A DNA stretch of 64,000 nt from Paenibacillus lemnae (GTDB lineage Bacteria; Bacillota; Bacilli; Paenibacillales; Paenibacillaceae), in assembly GCF_012933385.1 (NCBI RefSeq), contig NZ_JABBPN010000002.1, positions 62,001-126,000 on the forward strand, written 5' to 3'. This document shows positions 8,783 to 17,248 of the stretch, in pieces (position 1 is the stretch's first letter; every line of letters begins with the position of its first letter). Both the position numbers and the translations under genes were made by a program. The notes beneath the pieces are model-generated. The model was not told where the DNA came from and searched no databases. It saw only the letters and a list, made by a program, of their open reading frames with translations.

Positions 8783-10938
8783 CGCAGCATCACCTCCTGA
8801 TACAATTCATATAAGAAGACTCTGATTTCATTTGTCAGTCCCACCAGGATAAAAGCCAGCACTGCCATTACCGCAATTGCGAAAATCGTCAGCAGAATAT
8901 TGACTAACGTCTCTCCAACACTGTAATTGTGAAGCGATTGTACCTTCCAGAAAAACAGGAACCCGATCCACACCAGCATTGCATTGCGGATATAATAGTA
9001 CAGCGGAGCTTCCGACAGGGTCAGCACATTGGAAATAAGAGCCAGTGGAATCCCTACAATAATGAGGGGGACCAGAGCATAGGCACAGCCTATAAATACA
9101 TCCCTGAACCGGCCCTCGCCGCGGTAGATTGCACTGATCAAGTAATTGCATATCACCCAAGCCAACACGAAAATGACAAACTGAAGGAAAATCATGTAGA
9201 TGTTGACCTGCTGGATCAGAATCTTATTAAAAGAGAAACTTGTGTAAAGCTTGGAGAGTGAAATTGCAGCATAAGCTCCAAGCAGGATGATAAAGGCACC
9301 GATATAGCTTCCTTTTCCTTCAAATCGCAGCGCCGTGAATCCGTCGATCGGATGCTTTAACAGATAGAATACATGGCGCACATGCTGCAGCCAGGCTTCC
9401 GCTCTGCTGCGCGGGGAGACTGCTTTACTGCCGCTTCGTTTGGACAGCAGTCTGGACCAAAGCCGGCGCACCACCATGGATCCAAAGATCAGGACTAACA
9501 GCCCTGTTGCGAAGACCGCAAAATTCTTCTGCATCCATTGCAGCCGGATCTGCCAGAAAGATTCGGAGTAACCAATCTCATTGCCGGCTTGGCGGTAGTA
9601 AACTGCTGCCTGATTATAGTCTCCTTTTTTGTATGCTGCTTTAGCTAATCCGCTCAAGGCGGGCGTGTAAAATGCATTCAGTTTCAGAACTTCACTCCAG
9701 TACTGTTCACTTTCCTCGTATTTGCCCGCCATGGTCAGGCCATTCGCATGATAGACCAGCGCTCCGAACTCAGATAAACGAAACTGCTGCAGCACATTTT
9801 CCTGATTGTCCAAAATAAACAACTCCTGCTGAGAGTTCATATCAATGGACACCGGACTTTTGATCAATCCAAGCTGTGTGATACCGTTCGCGGATTGTCC
9901 GCCCCAGAAAAACAGCAGTTCCCCGTTCGCATCATACTGGCTGACATTGTTGAAAGTCTTGTCAATTACAGTGAAATTGCCTTCACTGTCTACGGCTGCA
10001 TCGGCAATACTCGGAACTGCCTCAGGCTGTCTCCGAAGATTCTGCGGTGTGAATTCTCCGTACGAGTTGTTGACTGAAGACAGATCGCTGGATTTCGCCA
10101 GAAGATTCTGACCTTCGAAATTCAGTTTTTTGATTTGTTCACTGGTAACGTCTTTGCCGCTCGTTACGGTATAAATGAAACCGTTATCGTCAATGGTCAT
10201 ATTGTTGATGGCCGGCGGCACTTTATTGAGCTCATTAGCATACATGTCGCGTGTATACAAGGCTCTTTTTACAGCATCTATCGCAGAGAAAGGAGCTTTG
10301 TTCGCGCCGTAGAATTTGCTGAAGTTGCCTTCAGGATCGAGCTGGATCGCGCCGTAATAGCCGCCTAATGTTGCGATGTAAATATATCCTCTCTTGTCGA
10401 CAATCACCTTAATCGGATCAAATACAAGATCCTTGGGCATAAATTCAGAATCCGGTTTGCCGAATTCCTGAAGCAGCTTCCCGTCCGGGTCCATGACGAT
10501 GACACGCTTGTTTCCCGTATCCGCTACATAGATGTTTCCATCCTCTGTCACAAATACGGAATGCGGGTTGTTCAGCGGACTGTCTTCAGGTGTAATATAC
10601 CGTTTAAAAGAGCCGTTTTTGTGAAAATGAACAATCCGGTTGTTCCCACTGTCCGCAACGTAGATCTCATCCTTATTATCAATGTAGACATCCTGCGGAT
10701 TACGCAGCGGCGATGGCTGCATGACTTCAGGATTCTGTTCGTCAGACACATATAAATCATGTCCAATGATTTTTGCTGGCGCATACGCTGGCTGTGTCCC
10801 CCACACCAGCCGGCCGAAACCGTCACGCGTAAACGTGTTATACATCACATCCGCATCTGCTGTATGGGTCAGAACGGGGACTGTGAGCATTAGTACGGCC
10901 AGCAGCAGCTTAAACCGCTTTAAATTCCACATGGTCAT
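8779..10938 (-). CDS. NHL-repeat / TPR / YIP1-family membrane protein
   Basis: A signal peptide (about residues 5-28 from the chosen start) leads into a beta-propeller with NHL repeats, for example YIDNKDEIYVADSGNNRIVH and VTEDGNIYVADTGNKRVIV. One or two TPR units follow (YWSEVLKLNAFYTPALSGLA, AAYKKGDYNQAAVYYRQAG), then a single helix (about 475-495) and a C-terminal five-helix YIP1 domain (about 540-719). The propeller and TPR therefore face outside and the YIP1 part lies in the membrane. The open frame begins at GTG 10956; ATG 10938 has GGGGG at 7 nt and is preferred. It sits between permease and DUF5696 genes with overlaps, so it probably works with the transporter. No function is established for this architecture. 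Confidence 0.8.
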   Translation of the reverse strand: MTMWNLKRFKLLLAVLMLTVPVLTHTADADVMYNTFTRDGFGRLVWGTQPAYAPAKIIGHDLYVSDEQNPEVMQPSPLRNPQDVYIDNKDEIYVADSGNNRIVHFHKNGSFKRYITPEDSPLNNPHSVFVTEDGNIYVADTGNKRVIVMDPDGKLLQEFGKPDSEFMPKDLVFDPIKVIVDKRGYIYIATLGGYYGAIQLDPEGNFSKFYGANKAPFSAIDAVKRALYTRDMYANELNKVPPAINNMTIDDNGFIYTVTSGKDVTSEQIKKLNFEGQNLLAKSSDLSSVNNSYGEFTPQNLRRQPEAVPSIADAAVDSEGNFTVIDKTFNNVSQYDANGELLFFWGGQSANGITQLGLIKSPVSIDMNSQQELFILDNQENVLQQFRLSEFGALVYHANGLTMAGKYEESEQYWSEVLKLNAFYTPALSGLAKAAYKKGDYNQAAVYYRQAGNEIGYSESFWQIRLQWMQKNFAVFATGLLVLIFGSMVVRRLWSRLLSKRSGSKAVSPRSRAEAWLQHVRHVFYLLKHPIDGFTALRFEGKGSYIGAFIILLGAYAAISLSKLYTSFSFNKILIQQVNIYMIFLQFVIFVLAWVICNYLISAIYRGEGRFRDVFIGCAYALVPLIIVGIPLALISNVLTLSEAPLYYYIRNAMLVWIGFLFFWKVQSLHNYSVGETLVNILLTIFAIAVMAVLAFILVGLTNEIRVFLYELYQEVMLR

Positions 10939-10956
10939 TTGAAACCCCCGTTTCAC

Positions 10957-11856
10957 CTATTTGATCCCTGAATGAGCCATCGTCGAGATGACCTTTCGCT
11001 GAAATACAAGAAATACAATTAAGGTAGGCAGAAACATGATCAGCGCTGCTGCGGCGGCAGCCCCCTGCCGTGCTACCTGGTTCGCCAGATTATTCGTAAT
11101 GGTGCTTAAGAAGTAAGGAAATGTTTTCATGGCATCATTCTGCATAAACAGAACAGATGTGGAAGCATCATTCCAAATGGATTGGAACGTCAATATCGCA
11201 GATGTAGCGACGGCCGGCATACAGATGGGCATCACAATCCTGTAAAACACCGTCCATTCCCTCGCTCCATCCAGCTTGCCCGCTTCAAGCAATTCGGTCG
11301 GAACCTGGTCCATAAACTGCTTCATCAAAAACACACTGACAGGTGCGGCAATGTGAGGAAGAATATGTCCCCAATAAGTATCCATAATGCCGAGACGAGC
11401 CACGACCACATACCTTGGAATCTGCATCGCCTCCGGTACGAACATCAATGAGAGGATAATAATCGAGAACGCGATCTTGTGACCGGGAAACCGATGCTTG
11501 GCAAGGGGATACGCACACAATGAACTGACAATGATCACCATAAAGGTTCCGATTCCGGTCACGATCAGGCTGTTAAACAAGAAACGGGTGATGGGGATGG
11601 TGGAATCCCGCAGAACCACGAAAAATTCGGTGAAATTAGATAGTGTCGGCTCCTGTACAAATATCCTTGGAGGGAACAGAAAGAGTTCCGAATACGGCTT
11701 TAATGCATGATTGAATATGTAGACCAGCGGCAGAATCATAAAAACGCCGCCCGCCGTAAGCAGGATCATCAATGTTATTTGAGTTCGGTCCATCCGAAAC
11801 AGCTTGAATGAACGGCGAACCCGAAGTCTTTTTAGACTGTTTGTGACATTCATCAT
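10957..11856 (-). CDS. Carbohydrate ABC transporter permease, MalG type (first pair)
   Basis: This 299-residue permease has six predicted helices and the EAA loop (LLEAGKLDGAREWTVFYRIV). Here Gly replaces the second Ala of the usual EAA triplet, within family variation. Two adjacent ATGs (11856, 11853) follow AGGGGG; either could start. It overlaps the MalF-type stop by 4 nt (coordinates 11,853-11,856). It is the inner-membrane half of the importer fed by the CBM-fused lipoprotein encoded two genes upstream. Confidence 0.92.
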   Translation of the reverse strand: MMNVTNSLKRLRVRRSFKLFRMDRTQITLMILLTAGGVFMILPLVYIFNHALKPYSELFLFPPRIFVQEPTLSNFTEFFVVLRDSTIPITRFLFNSLIVTGIGTFMVIIVSSLCAYPLAKHRFPGHKIAFSIIILSLMFVPEAMQIPRYVVVARLGIMDTYWGHILPHIAAPVSVFLMKQFMDQVPTELLEAGKLDGAREWTVFYRIVMPICMPAVATSAILTFQSIWNDASTSVLFMQNDAMKTFPYFLSTITNNLANQVARQGAAAAAALIMFLPTLIVFLVFQRKVISTMAHSGIK

Positions 11857-12821
11857 TCATCCCCCTTTGAACCGAACAGACGCCAGCTTAAGCGGTTAAA
11901 GCCATAGATCATCAGCAGCAGAACTACTGACAACGCAGCCGCATAGCCCATTTCGTATCGGATCAGGCCAAAATCTGATATATGATTGTGAATAGTGTGA
12001 CCGGCATACTCCGGGGTCGGTTTAAGTCCCGAGAGCTGCTCACCGATATCTCCTGCTTTGAAAGCACCCACGATCGCCATCACAGAAGCAAACAGCATTT
12101 GCGGTTTCATGTAAGGGATGGTAATGTACCAGATTTCCTGCAGCCTGCTCTTGATCCCATCGATTCTGGCAGCTTCGTACAGTTGGCGGTCCACATTGAG
12201 AATGCCGGCCAGCATGGCCAGGAACCCGACACCCATACTGGACCACATCGTAACAAGCACCATGGACATCATGAGATATTTAGGGTCCAGCACCCACAGC
12301 TGGGGCTCATCAATCCACCCCATCTTCAGCAGAAAGCTGTTCAAATAACCGATGCGGTCACCTGAAAGCATGGGCTGCCAAATAATATTCATAACCACGG
12401 CCCCCGCCAGGGAAGGCGCATAAAAGGCAAGGACAAACCATATCCGGACACGGTCCGGGATCTGGGCAATCAGCCAGGCCAGAAGAAAGGATGCAATGTA
12501 TCCCCCAGGTCCTACAAGCAGAGCAAAGGTCAAGGTGTTGGGAAGTGCGTGCTTCAGCAGCAGCACATCCTGAGACAGCATGAACTGGTAATTATCCCAG
12601 CCTGAGAAACGCGGCGTCTCAATGGTATTGAAATACGTGAAGCTCAACCCGACAGCCGCCATCACCGGAACCAGAATAAACAGGAAGAACGAAACGGCGA
12701 ACGGAGCCATAAACAAATAGCTTAGACGATACTTCCATATTTCCCTGAACAAGCCCGCCAATCGGCTCTTCACGGCCGAATCCGGAACAGGAATATGAGC
12801 TGGTTTGATCTCACTTTGCAT
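11853..12821 (-). CDS. Carbohydrate ABC transporter permease, MalF type (first pair)
   Basis: This permease of 322 residues has an N-terminal tail of about 40 residues, six helices and the EAA loop (LYEAARIDGIKSRLQEIWYI). The frame is open to 12851, but ATG 12821 has GGAAGGAG at 9 nt and is chosen. That start overlaps the solute-binding lipoprotein stop by 11 nt, indicating tight coupling. The gene order SBP, MalF, MalG is the standard one for CUT1 importers. Confidence 0.92.
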   Translation of the reverse strand: MQSEIKPAHIPVPDSAVKSRLAGLFREIWKYRLSYLFMAPFAVSFFLFILVPVMAAVGLSFTYFNTIETPRFSGWDNYQFMLSQDVLLLKHALPNTLTFALLVGPGGYIASFLLAWLIAQIPDRVRIWFVLAFYAPSLAGAVVMNIIWQPMLSGDRIGYLNSFLLKMGWIDEPQLWVLDPKYLMMSMVLVTMWSSMGVGFLAMLAGILNVDRQLYEAARIDGIKSRLQEIWYITIPYMKPQMLFASVMAIVGAFKAGDIGEQLSGLKPTPEYAGHTIHNHISDFGLIRYEMGYAAALSVVLLLMIYGFNRLSWRLFGSKGDE

Positions 12822-15804
12822 ATTTGTCCGCTCCTTCCCAAGGGGTATCAATAATTGGTGGGCTATAGGTTCTCAGGACTTTCCCGTCCTCATCGATATA
12901 ATCGAATTCGATCGCTTTCCGCCTGAATTCCCGATTGATATTCAGCACCGCCTCCTCCAGCGAAGAGCGGTAATTCTGCCCATCCAGCACGGTTCGGTTC
13001 CAGGCATTATTCAGCTCTCTCGGGACGAGATAAGATCCCGGGATATGTGCCATGTCTTTATACCATCTCCACTGTTCCAGAAATACGTTCAGTTCCTCCG
13101 TCTGCCAAGGTAGCCTGCTGAATGCTTCGATATTTGCTGTATTCCAGCGGAAGGTAATGCCGTAGAAACCTTCAAGATCAGATCCGAATCTCTCCTGAGT
13201 TGCTGCGGACATCCACCACTGCATGAACTTCCAGGCCTCATCTTGGTTTTTGGATTTCTTGAATATCATGGCAGCCTGCTGACCTCCGCCAGACCAGCGT
13301 GCAATCGTACCATCTTCTTGTTCAATTCCTGGCAGCGGTGCTATGCCCCACCACCCGCTAAGTTCAGGAGCAGCCACAGAAAGCTGGAGGAACATGTTGA
13401 AGTCTCCCAATCCAATCGGCATTCTGCCGTCACGGAAATGCTGATAGAAGCTGGGCACCTGCTTCTCTACACCGTATAAGGAGTAAAAATCCGTGTACTG
13501 CTTGAAAGCTTTAAATCCTTCCGGACTGTCAAGGGCCGTCGTCATACCGTCCTTGTTGTAAAATTCTGCTCCGTTCTGATAGATAAACGTCAAATAATCC
13601 TGTGGAATATTAAAGTCGTAGCCGTTCTGCTGCAGGGTTGGCAGCATTTCCATCACATCGTCCCAAGTATCTGGAACCGATAATCCAAGCTCAGCCAAAA
13701 TATCCTTCCGGTAGAACAGCACATTGAACTTCTGGGTTTCCGGCAGTGCATAGTACTCGCCATCATAGTAATACGGCAGCAGCGCTCCCGGAGCAAATTG
13801 CGACGCTACCTGGTCGAAGTCAGGATACTGGCTCAAATCCAGTGCCGCCCCCCGGATCGCCATTTCTACCGGTCTACCTTCCGTGAGACCGATTGCAATG
13901 TCCGGCACCTTGCCGGCTGCATTTGCCATCACCAGCAGATCCTCTTGCGGAAGAAGATCTACCCGGACAGGGATACCTGTCTCCGGAGTGAAATACTGAT
14001 CCGCCAAATCCTGCATTACGTTCACATAATCTCGGCCATAATTCATCCAGACATTGACTACTTTTTCGTCACCTGCGGTGAGCTGGTCCCGGGGATCAAA
14101 GGATAGCGCAAACTGCTCGGCTCCATTCGTTGACCGTTCCCAAAAGTTTGCTGTCATCCGGGGAGCCTTGCTTCCGACAGGAACGACATACATCTTATCG
14201 AGCATAAGCGGCGCCTGGGTTAACGGCTGCTGGATTGAGGAGAGCTTCTGCTGGACGGCCGCCACACGGTCACGCTTATAAGGAATATCATTCGGAAACT
14301 CCAGCATATCTTCTAAATCGCGGATGGAGGCTCTAATTGACTGTGAGTGGTTATCTTCCTTTCCGTTAACAGCTATTAAATCGCCCTCCATGATTTGCAG
14401 ATGTTTGGACACTAGAGAAATTCTTTTCGGGAATTCAGGAAATTGATTCTCGATATCCCAGGTCCGGTTGGTATCCTCTTCACCGCCGGTTAAGGCATGC
14501 AGGTCTCGGGATAATTGATTTAGAACATCAAGAGCTTCCTGTAAATCCTTTAAAACCGGGTTAAACGGCGCATAGGTCGCTGTCATGGATATCGTGTGTT
14601 TGCCGGACTCGAGATAAATCTCATAGGGCTGCCCGTCAGGCCCTGCAAGCTCCACTCCCTGCCAAGCGGAAGAGTAGGCGAACGGATATGCGCTCAGTTC
14701 CTGAAATGGAACTTTTCCATCTACAGAGATGGTGCGGAAGACTCTCTTATTCGACTGGTATCCCTGTAAAGCACGAACAGCAATGTTATAAAGACCGCTT
14801 GCCGGAACATCGAAGCTCCAGGTGATCTCCTCACCGCCCTGCTCCCACCTGGTGCCCCCTACTGCATTAAATATTTGCTTTCCTTTGGACTTGGGCGTGA
14901 CAAGCGAATCGTGATCGACAGCCATTTGGAGCGACACATCATTTTTGGAATCCATGAGCTCCGCTTCGATCGTGATCACTTCTGTAGAGCCAGAGTTGTT
15001 CGATGGATAAGCATTGCGAACCTGTTCATAACTTTCAAGCTCAGTGGGAGGCTTAAGCTGTATGGAATCCATCACAATCGAATCAAAGGATTGAAGACGA
15101 ATTTTGTGAGTGCCTTGCTCAAGATACCAGAGAAGAGGATCGGTATATGCTCCCTCGCTATCCTGAAACGGCATTTCCATCCAGCCTGTAATTTCCTCAG
15201 GTCTGGGCCTGATATCGTCACCGTATTGATCCTGCTTCAGAGGCAGCTGGTCACGGAACCGCTTGGGAAAACTTACCGCTCTTGCTTCCCGAAAAGGAAA
15301 TTCACCGTTCAGCTGAACCGCCATGACAGAAGGTCTGTAGTTTTGTGTCTCGGTGTCAGAATTCTGAAATGAATGATAGGTCATGGACAGTTCGTAGAGA
15401 CCCGGTGAATCGACTTGAATCTCATATTCCAGCCAATGGCTTGATTCGTTATTCCAGATCAATACATCGTCTCTGCCCCCATAGGAACCAATGCTGTAAC
15501 CGGCACCTTTAGAAGACCGTGCAACGTCCGCTGCCGGGATCTCTATCGTTTCCGATCCATTGCCAGCCCCGGAAGCCTTCCATTCCGACAGCCGCTGCAT
15601 ATAATAAGGTTCAAAGGTCTGCCTCTTTACTTTCGTTAACTCTTGCTCCCAATCTGTACGGATGACATCAGCAGAAAAGCTGAGTGCCGGTGTAGAGTCC
15701 GGTCCTGTACAGCCGGACAGCAGAACAGTGAACAGAAGCATGGATGAAAGGATTCGATAGTTGTTCCTACGGCGGCAGGTACGGTGACTTATGTAGTGAA
15801 GCAT
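12811..15804 (-). CDS. Giant lipoprotein: carbohydrate-binding modules fused to ABC solute-binding protein
   Basis: At 997 residues it is about twice the usual solute-binding size. A basic N-terminus and helix end in a lipobox (LLSGC, Cys32), so it is a lipoprotein. Two beta-sandwich regions of CBM6/CBM35-like character follow (about 60-250 and 275-410; typical phrases WLEYEIQVDSPGLYELSMTY and ITWSFDVPASGLYNIAVRAL). A helical linker covers about 420-520, and a complete type-1 solute-binding domain about 585-990 (VPDIAIGLTEGR, YALPETQKFNVLFYRKDIL, WKFMQWWMS). GAGGAGG lies about 8 nt from the ATG. It is the second gene of the operon, 29 nt after the ATPase. The modules may tether polymer or long oligomers near the importer; ligand unknown. 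Confidence 0.88.
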   Translation of the reverse strand: MLHYISHRTCRRRNNYRILSSMLLFTVLLSGCTGPDSTPALSFSADVIRTDWEQELTKVKRQTFEPYYMQRLSEWKASGAGNGSETIEIPAADVARSSKGAGYSIGSYGGRDDVLIWNNESSHWLEYEIQVDSPGLYELSMTYHSFQNSDTETQNYRPSVMAVQLNGEFPFREARAVSFPKRFRDQLPLKQDQYGDDIRPRPEEITGWMEMPFQDSEGAYTDPLLWYLEQGTHKIRLQSFDSIVMDSIQLKPPTELESYEQVRNAYPSNNSGSTEVITIEAELMDSKNDVSLQMAVDHDSLVTPKSKGKQIFNAVGGTRWEQGGEEITWSFDVPASGLYNIAVRALQGYQSNKRVFRTISVDGKVPFQELSAYPFAYSSAWQGVELAGPDGQPYEIYLESGKHTISMTATYAPFNPVLKDLQEALDVLNQLSRDLHALTGGEEDTNRTWDIENQFPEFPKRISLVSKHLQIMEGDLIAVNGKEDNHSQSIRASIRDLEDMLEFPNDIPYKRDRVAAVQQKLSSIQQPLTQAPLMLDKMYVVPVGSKAPRMTANFWERSTNGAEQFALSFDPRDQLTAGDEKVVNVWMNYGRDYVNVMQDLADQYFTPETGIPVRVDLLPQEDLLVMANAAGKVPDIAIGLTEGRPVEMAIRGAALDLSQYPDFDQVASQFAPGALLPYYYDGEYYALPETQKFNVLFYRKDILAELGLSVPDTWDDVMEMLPTLQQNGYDFNIPQDYLTFIYQNGAEFYNKDGMTTALDSPEGFKAFKQYTDFYSLYGVEKQVPSFYQHFRDGRMPIGLGDFNMFLQLSVAAPELSGWWGIAPLPGIEQEDGTIARWSGGGQQAAMIFKKSKNQDEAWKFMQWWMSAATQERFGSDLEGFYGITFRWNTANIEAFSRLPWQTEELNVFLEQWRWYKDMAHIPGSYLVPRELNNAWNRTVLDGQNYRSSLEEAVLNINREFRRKAIEFDYIDEDGKVLRTYSPPIIDTPWEGADKYAK

Positions 15805-15833
15805 CTTGTTTCCTCCTCTTTCAGCAATTCAGT

Positions 15834-16961
15834 CTAGACGTAAGATGTCGCTAGTCTTTCTCCGCTGTTCTGATCGAAAAAGAGCACTTTGTTCATATCC
15901 ATCACCAGCTGGATATTCTGGTCATAATCATAGTGATATCTCGGATTCGTCCGGACAATTAGGTCTTGACCGGAACCGATGTCCACATACAGATAGCGGT
16001 CAGCACCCATCAGCTCGTTAAATTTATGCAGACCGCTGAATACCGCGCCCGGAAATCCTTCAAACATAATTGGCTCCACACTGATATTTTCGGGCCGAAT
16101 ACCAAAGGTCACGGAACGATTGAGATACTTATTCTCCAGCAGCATGCTGCTTTTACCCCTGGGTACTTCAAGCCGAAGCCTCTTCGTTTCGAAAAACAGC
16201 TTATCATCTCTTTCTGTCAATTTACCGTCGATGAAATTCATCGGCGGCGATCCTACGAATCCCGCGACAAAGCGGTTGGCGGGAGAATTGTAGACGACTT
16301 CCGGAGTATCCACCTGCTGGATAATGCCATCCTTCATCACCACGATTCGATCCCCCATGGTCATGGCTTCGGTCTGATCATGCGTCACATAGATGGTGGT
16401 AACTCCCAGCTGCTTCTGCAGCCGGATAATTTCTGTGCGCATCTGTACCCGGAGTTTGGCATCGAGATTGGATAGCGGCTCATCCATCAAAAACACCTGC
16501 GGTTCTCTAACGATCGCTCTTCCGAGCGCTACCCGCTGCCGCTGTCCGCCTGAGAGCTGACGCGGCTTACGATCCAGGAAATTCTCAATCTCAAGCACAC
16601 GTGCAGCTTTCTTCACGGCCCGGTCGATATCGCTCTTGGGCATTTTACGCAGCCGAAGCCCGAAGGCGATGTTTTCGTAGTTGCTCATATTGGGATACAG
16701 CGCATAATTTTGAAAGACCATTGCAATATCCCGATCCTTGGGGGGAAGATCATTGACCTTCTGGTCATTGATGAATATTTCCCCTTCGCTGATATCTTCC
16801 AGACCGGCAATCATCCGCAGCGTCGTCGATTTTCCACAACCGGACGGACCGACAAATACAATGAACTCCTTATCCTCCACATGGAGATTAAAATCCTTGA
16901 CCACAGCATGTTTGTCTCGGCCGTATGTCTTATAAATATGGTTAAAAAGGATACGCGACAT
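15834..16961 (-). CDS. ABC transporter ATPase, MsmX/UgpC type
   Basis: This ATPase of 375 residues has Walker A (GPSGCGKSTT, about residues 39-48), the Q loop, signature LSGGQRQRVALGRA, Walker B (VFLMDEPLSNLD) and the H loop (VTHDQTEAM). A C-terminal OB/TOBE regulatory domain follows from about residue 240. The frame is open to 16982, but ATG 16961 has GGGGAGGAAG at about 7 nt and gives the standard N-terminus (MSRILFNHIYKTYG). It is the first gene of the long operon. As it is the only CUT1 ATPase in the window, it may serve the two local permease pairs and perhaps also the Lpl-type importer at 23.6-27 kb, as MsmX does in B. subtilis. Confidence 0.95.
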   Translation of the reverse strand: MSRILFNHIYKTYGRDKHAVVKDFNLHVEDKEFIVFVGPSGCGKSTTLRMIAGLEDISEGEIFINDQKVNDLPPKDRDIAMVFQNYALYPNMSNYENIAFGLRLRKMPKSDIDRAVKKAARVLEIENFLDRKPRQLSGGQRQRVALGRAIVREPQVFLMDEPLSNLDAKLRVQMRTEIIRLQKQLGVTTIYVTHDQTEAMTMGDRIVVMKDGIIQQVDTPEVVYNSPANRFVAGFVGSPPMNFIDGKLTERDDKLFFETKRLRLEVPRGKSSMLLENKYLNRSVTFGIRPENISVEPIMFEGFPGAVFSGLHKFNELMGADRYLYVDIGSGQDLIVRTNPRYHYDYDQNIQLVMDMNKVLFFDQNSGERLATSYV

Positions 16962-16999
16962 GTTGCTTCCTCCCCGAATCAATCTAAATTAAGGTAAAA

Positions 17000-17013
17000 T
17001 GAAATCGCTTACT
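17000..17013 (-). promoter_or_regulatory. cre-like site at the start of the long operon
   Basis: The sequence TGAAATCGCTTACT on the plus strand matches the CcpA consensus TGWAANCGNTNWCA except for the last base. It lies just downstream of a minus-strand TATAAT (17,022-17,027), so it would cover roughly +2 to +15 of the transcript for the ATPase-led operon. Binding there normally blocks elongation. A weaker palindrome, TGTAAGCGCTTGTA at 17,102-17,115, has two mismatches and is less certain. Confidence 0.5.
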
Positions 17014-17021
17014 TTTTTTAG

Positions 17022-17027
17022 ATTATA
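17022..17027 (-). promoter_or_regulatory. -10 box of the saccharide-cluster promoter
   Basis: A perfect TATAAT on the minus strand lies 61 nt upstream of ATG 16961. No TTGACA-like hexamer sits 16-19 bp further upstream, which fits an activator-dependent promoter; the divergently encoded AraC protein is the obvious candidate. Confidence 0.45.
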
Positions 17028-17144
17028 GAATGAGCTATGTAAACATGGTGTAAAGAATACAGAAGCGGCGACTATCACAAATAGTACAACTCCATGACAT
17101 ATGTAAGCGCTTGTAAAAATAAAGAGGAATAAGGATTGAAACAC

Positions 17145-17175
17145 TTGAAGAACTTCAGCAGGCATGATATATAAT
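17145..17175 (+). promoter_or_regulatory. Promoter candidate for the AraC-family gene
   Basis: TTGAAG (17,145-17,150) is followed at 17 bp by TATATA (17,168-17,173) with an extended TG one base before it. A TATAAT at 17,170-17,175 gives 19 bp spacing. It is 74 bp upstream of the AraC start codon. The cre-like palindrome at 17,102-17,115 lies about 30 bp upstream of it. Confidence 0.45.
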
Positions 17176-17248
17176 TTTCTACGATCACATTCGGTAAGAC
17201 GGGCACCATGCACCAGCGGATTTCCATGCGGAAAGGAGTGAATGAGAA

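Noticed and set aside
17102..17115. TGTAAGCGCTTGTA as a third cre site between the AraC gene and the long operon
   Set aside because: It is symmetric around AAGCGCTT but has two mismatches to the consensus in either orientation; kept only as a weak possibility.
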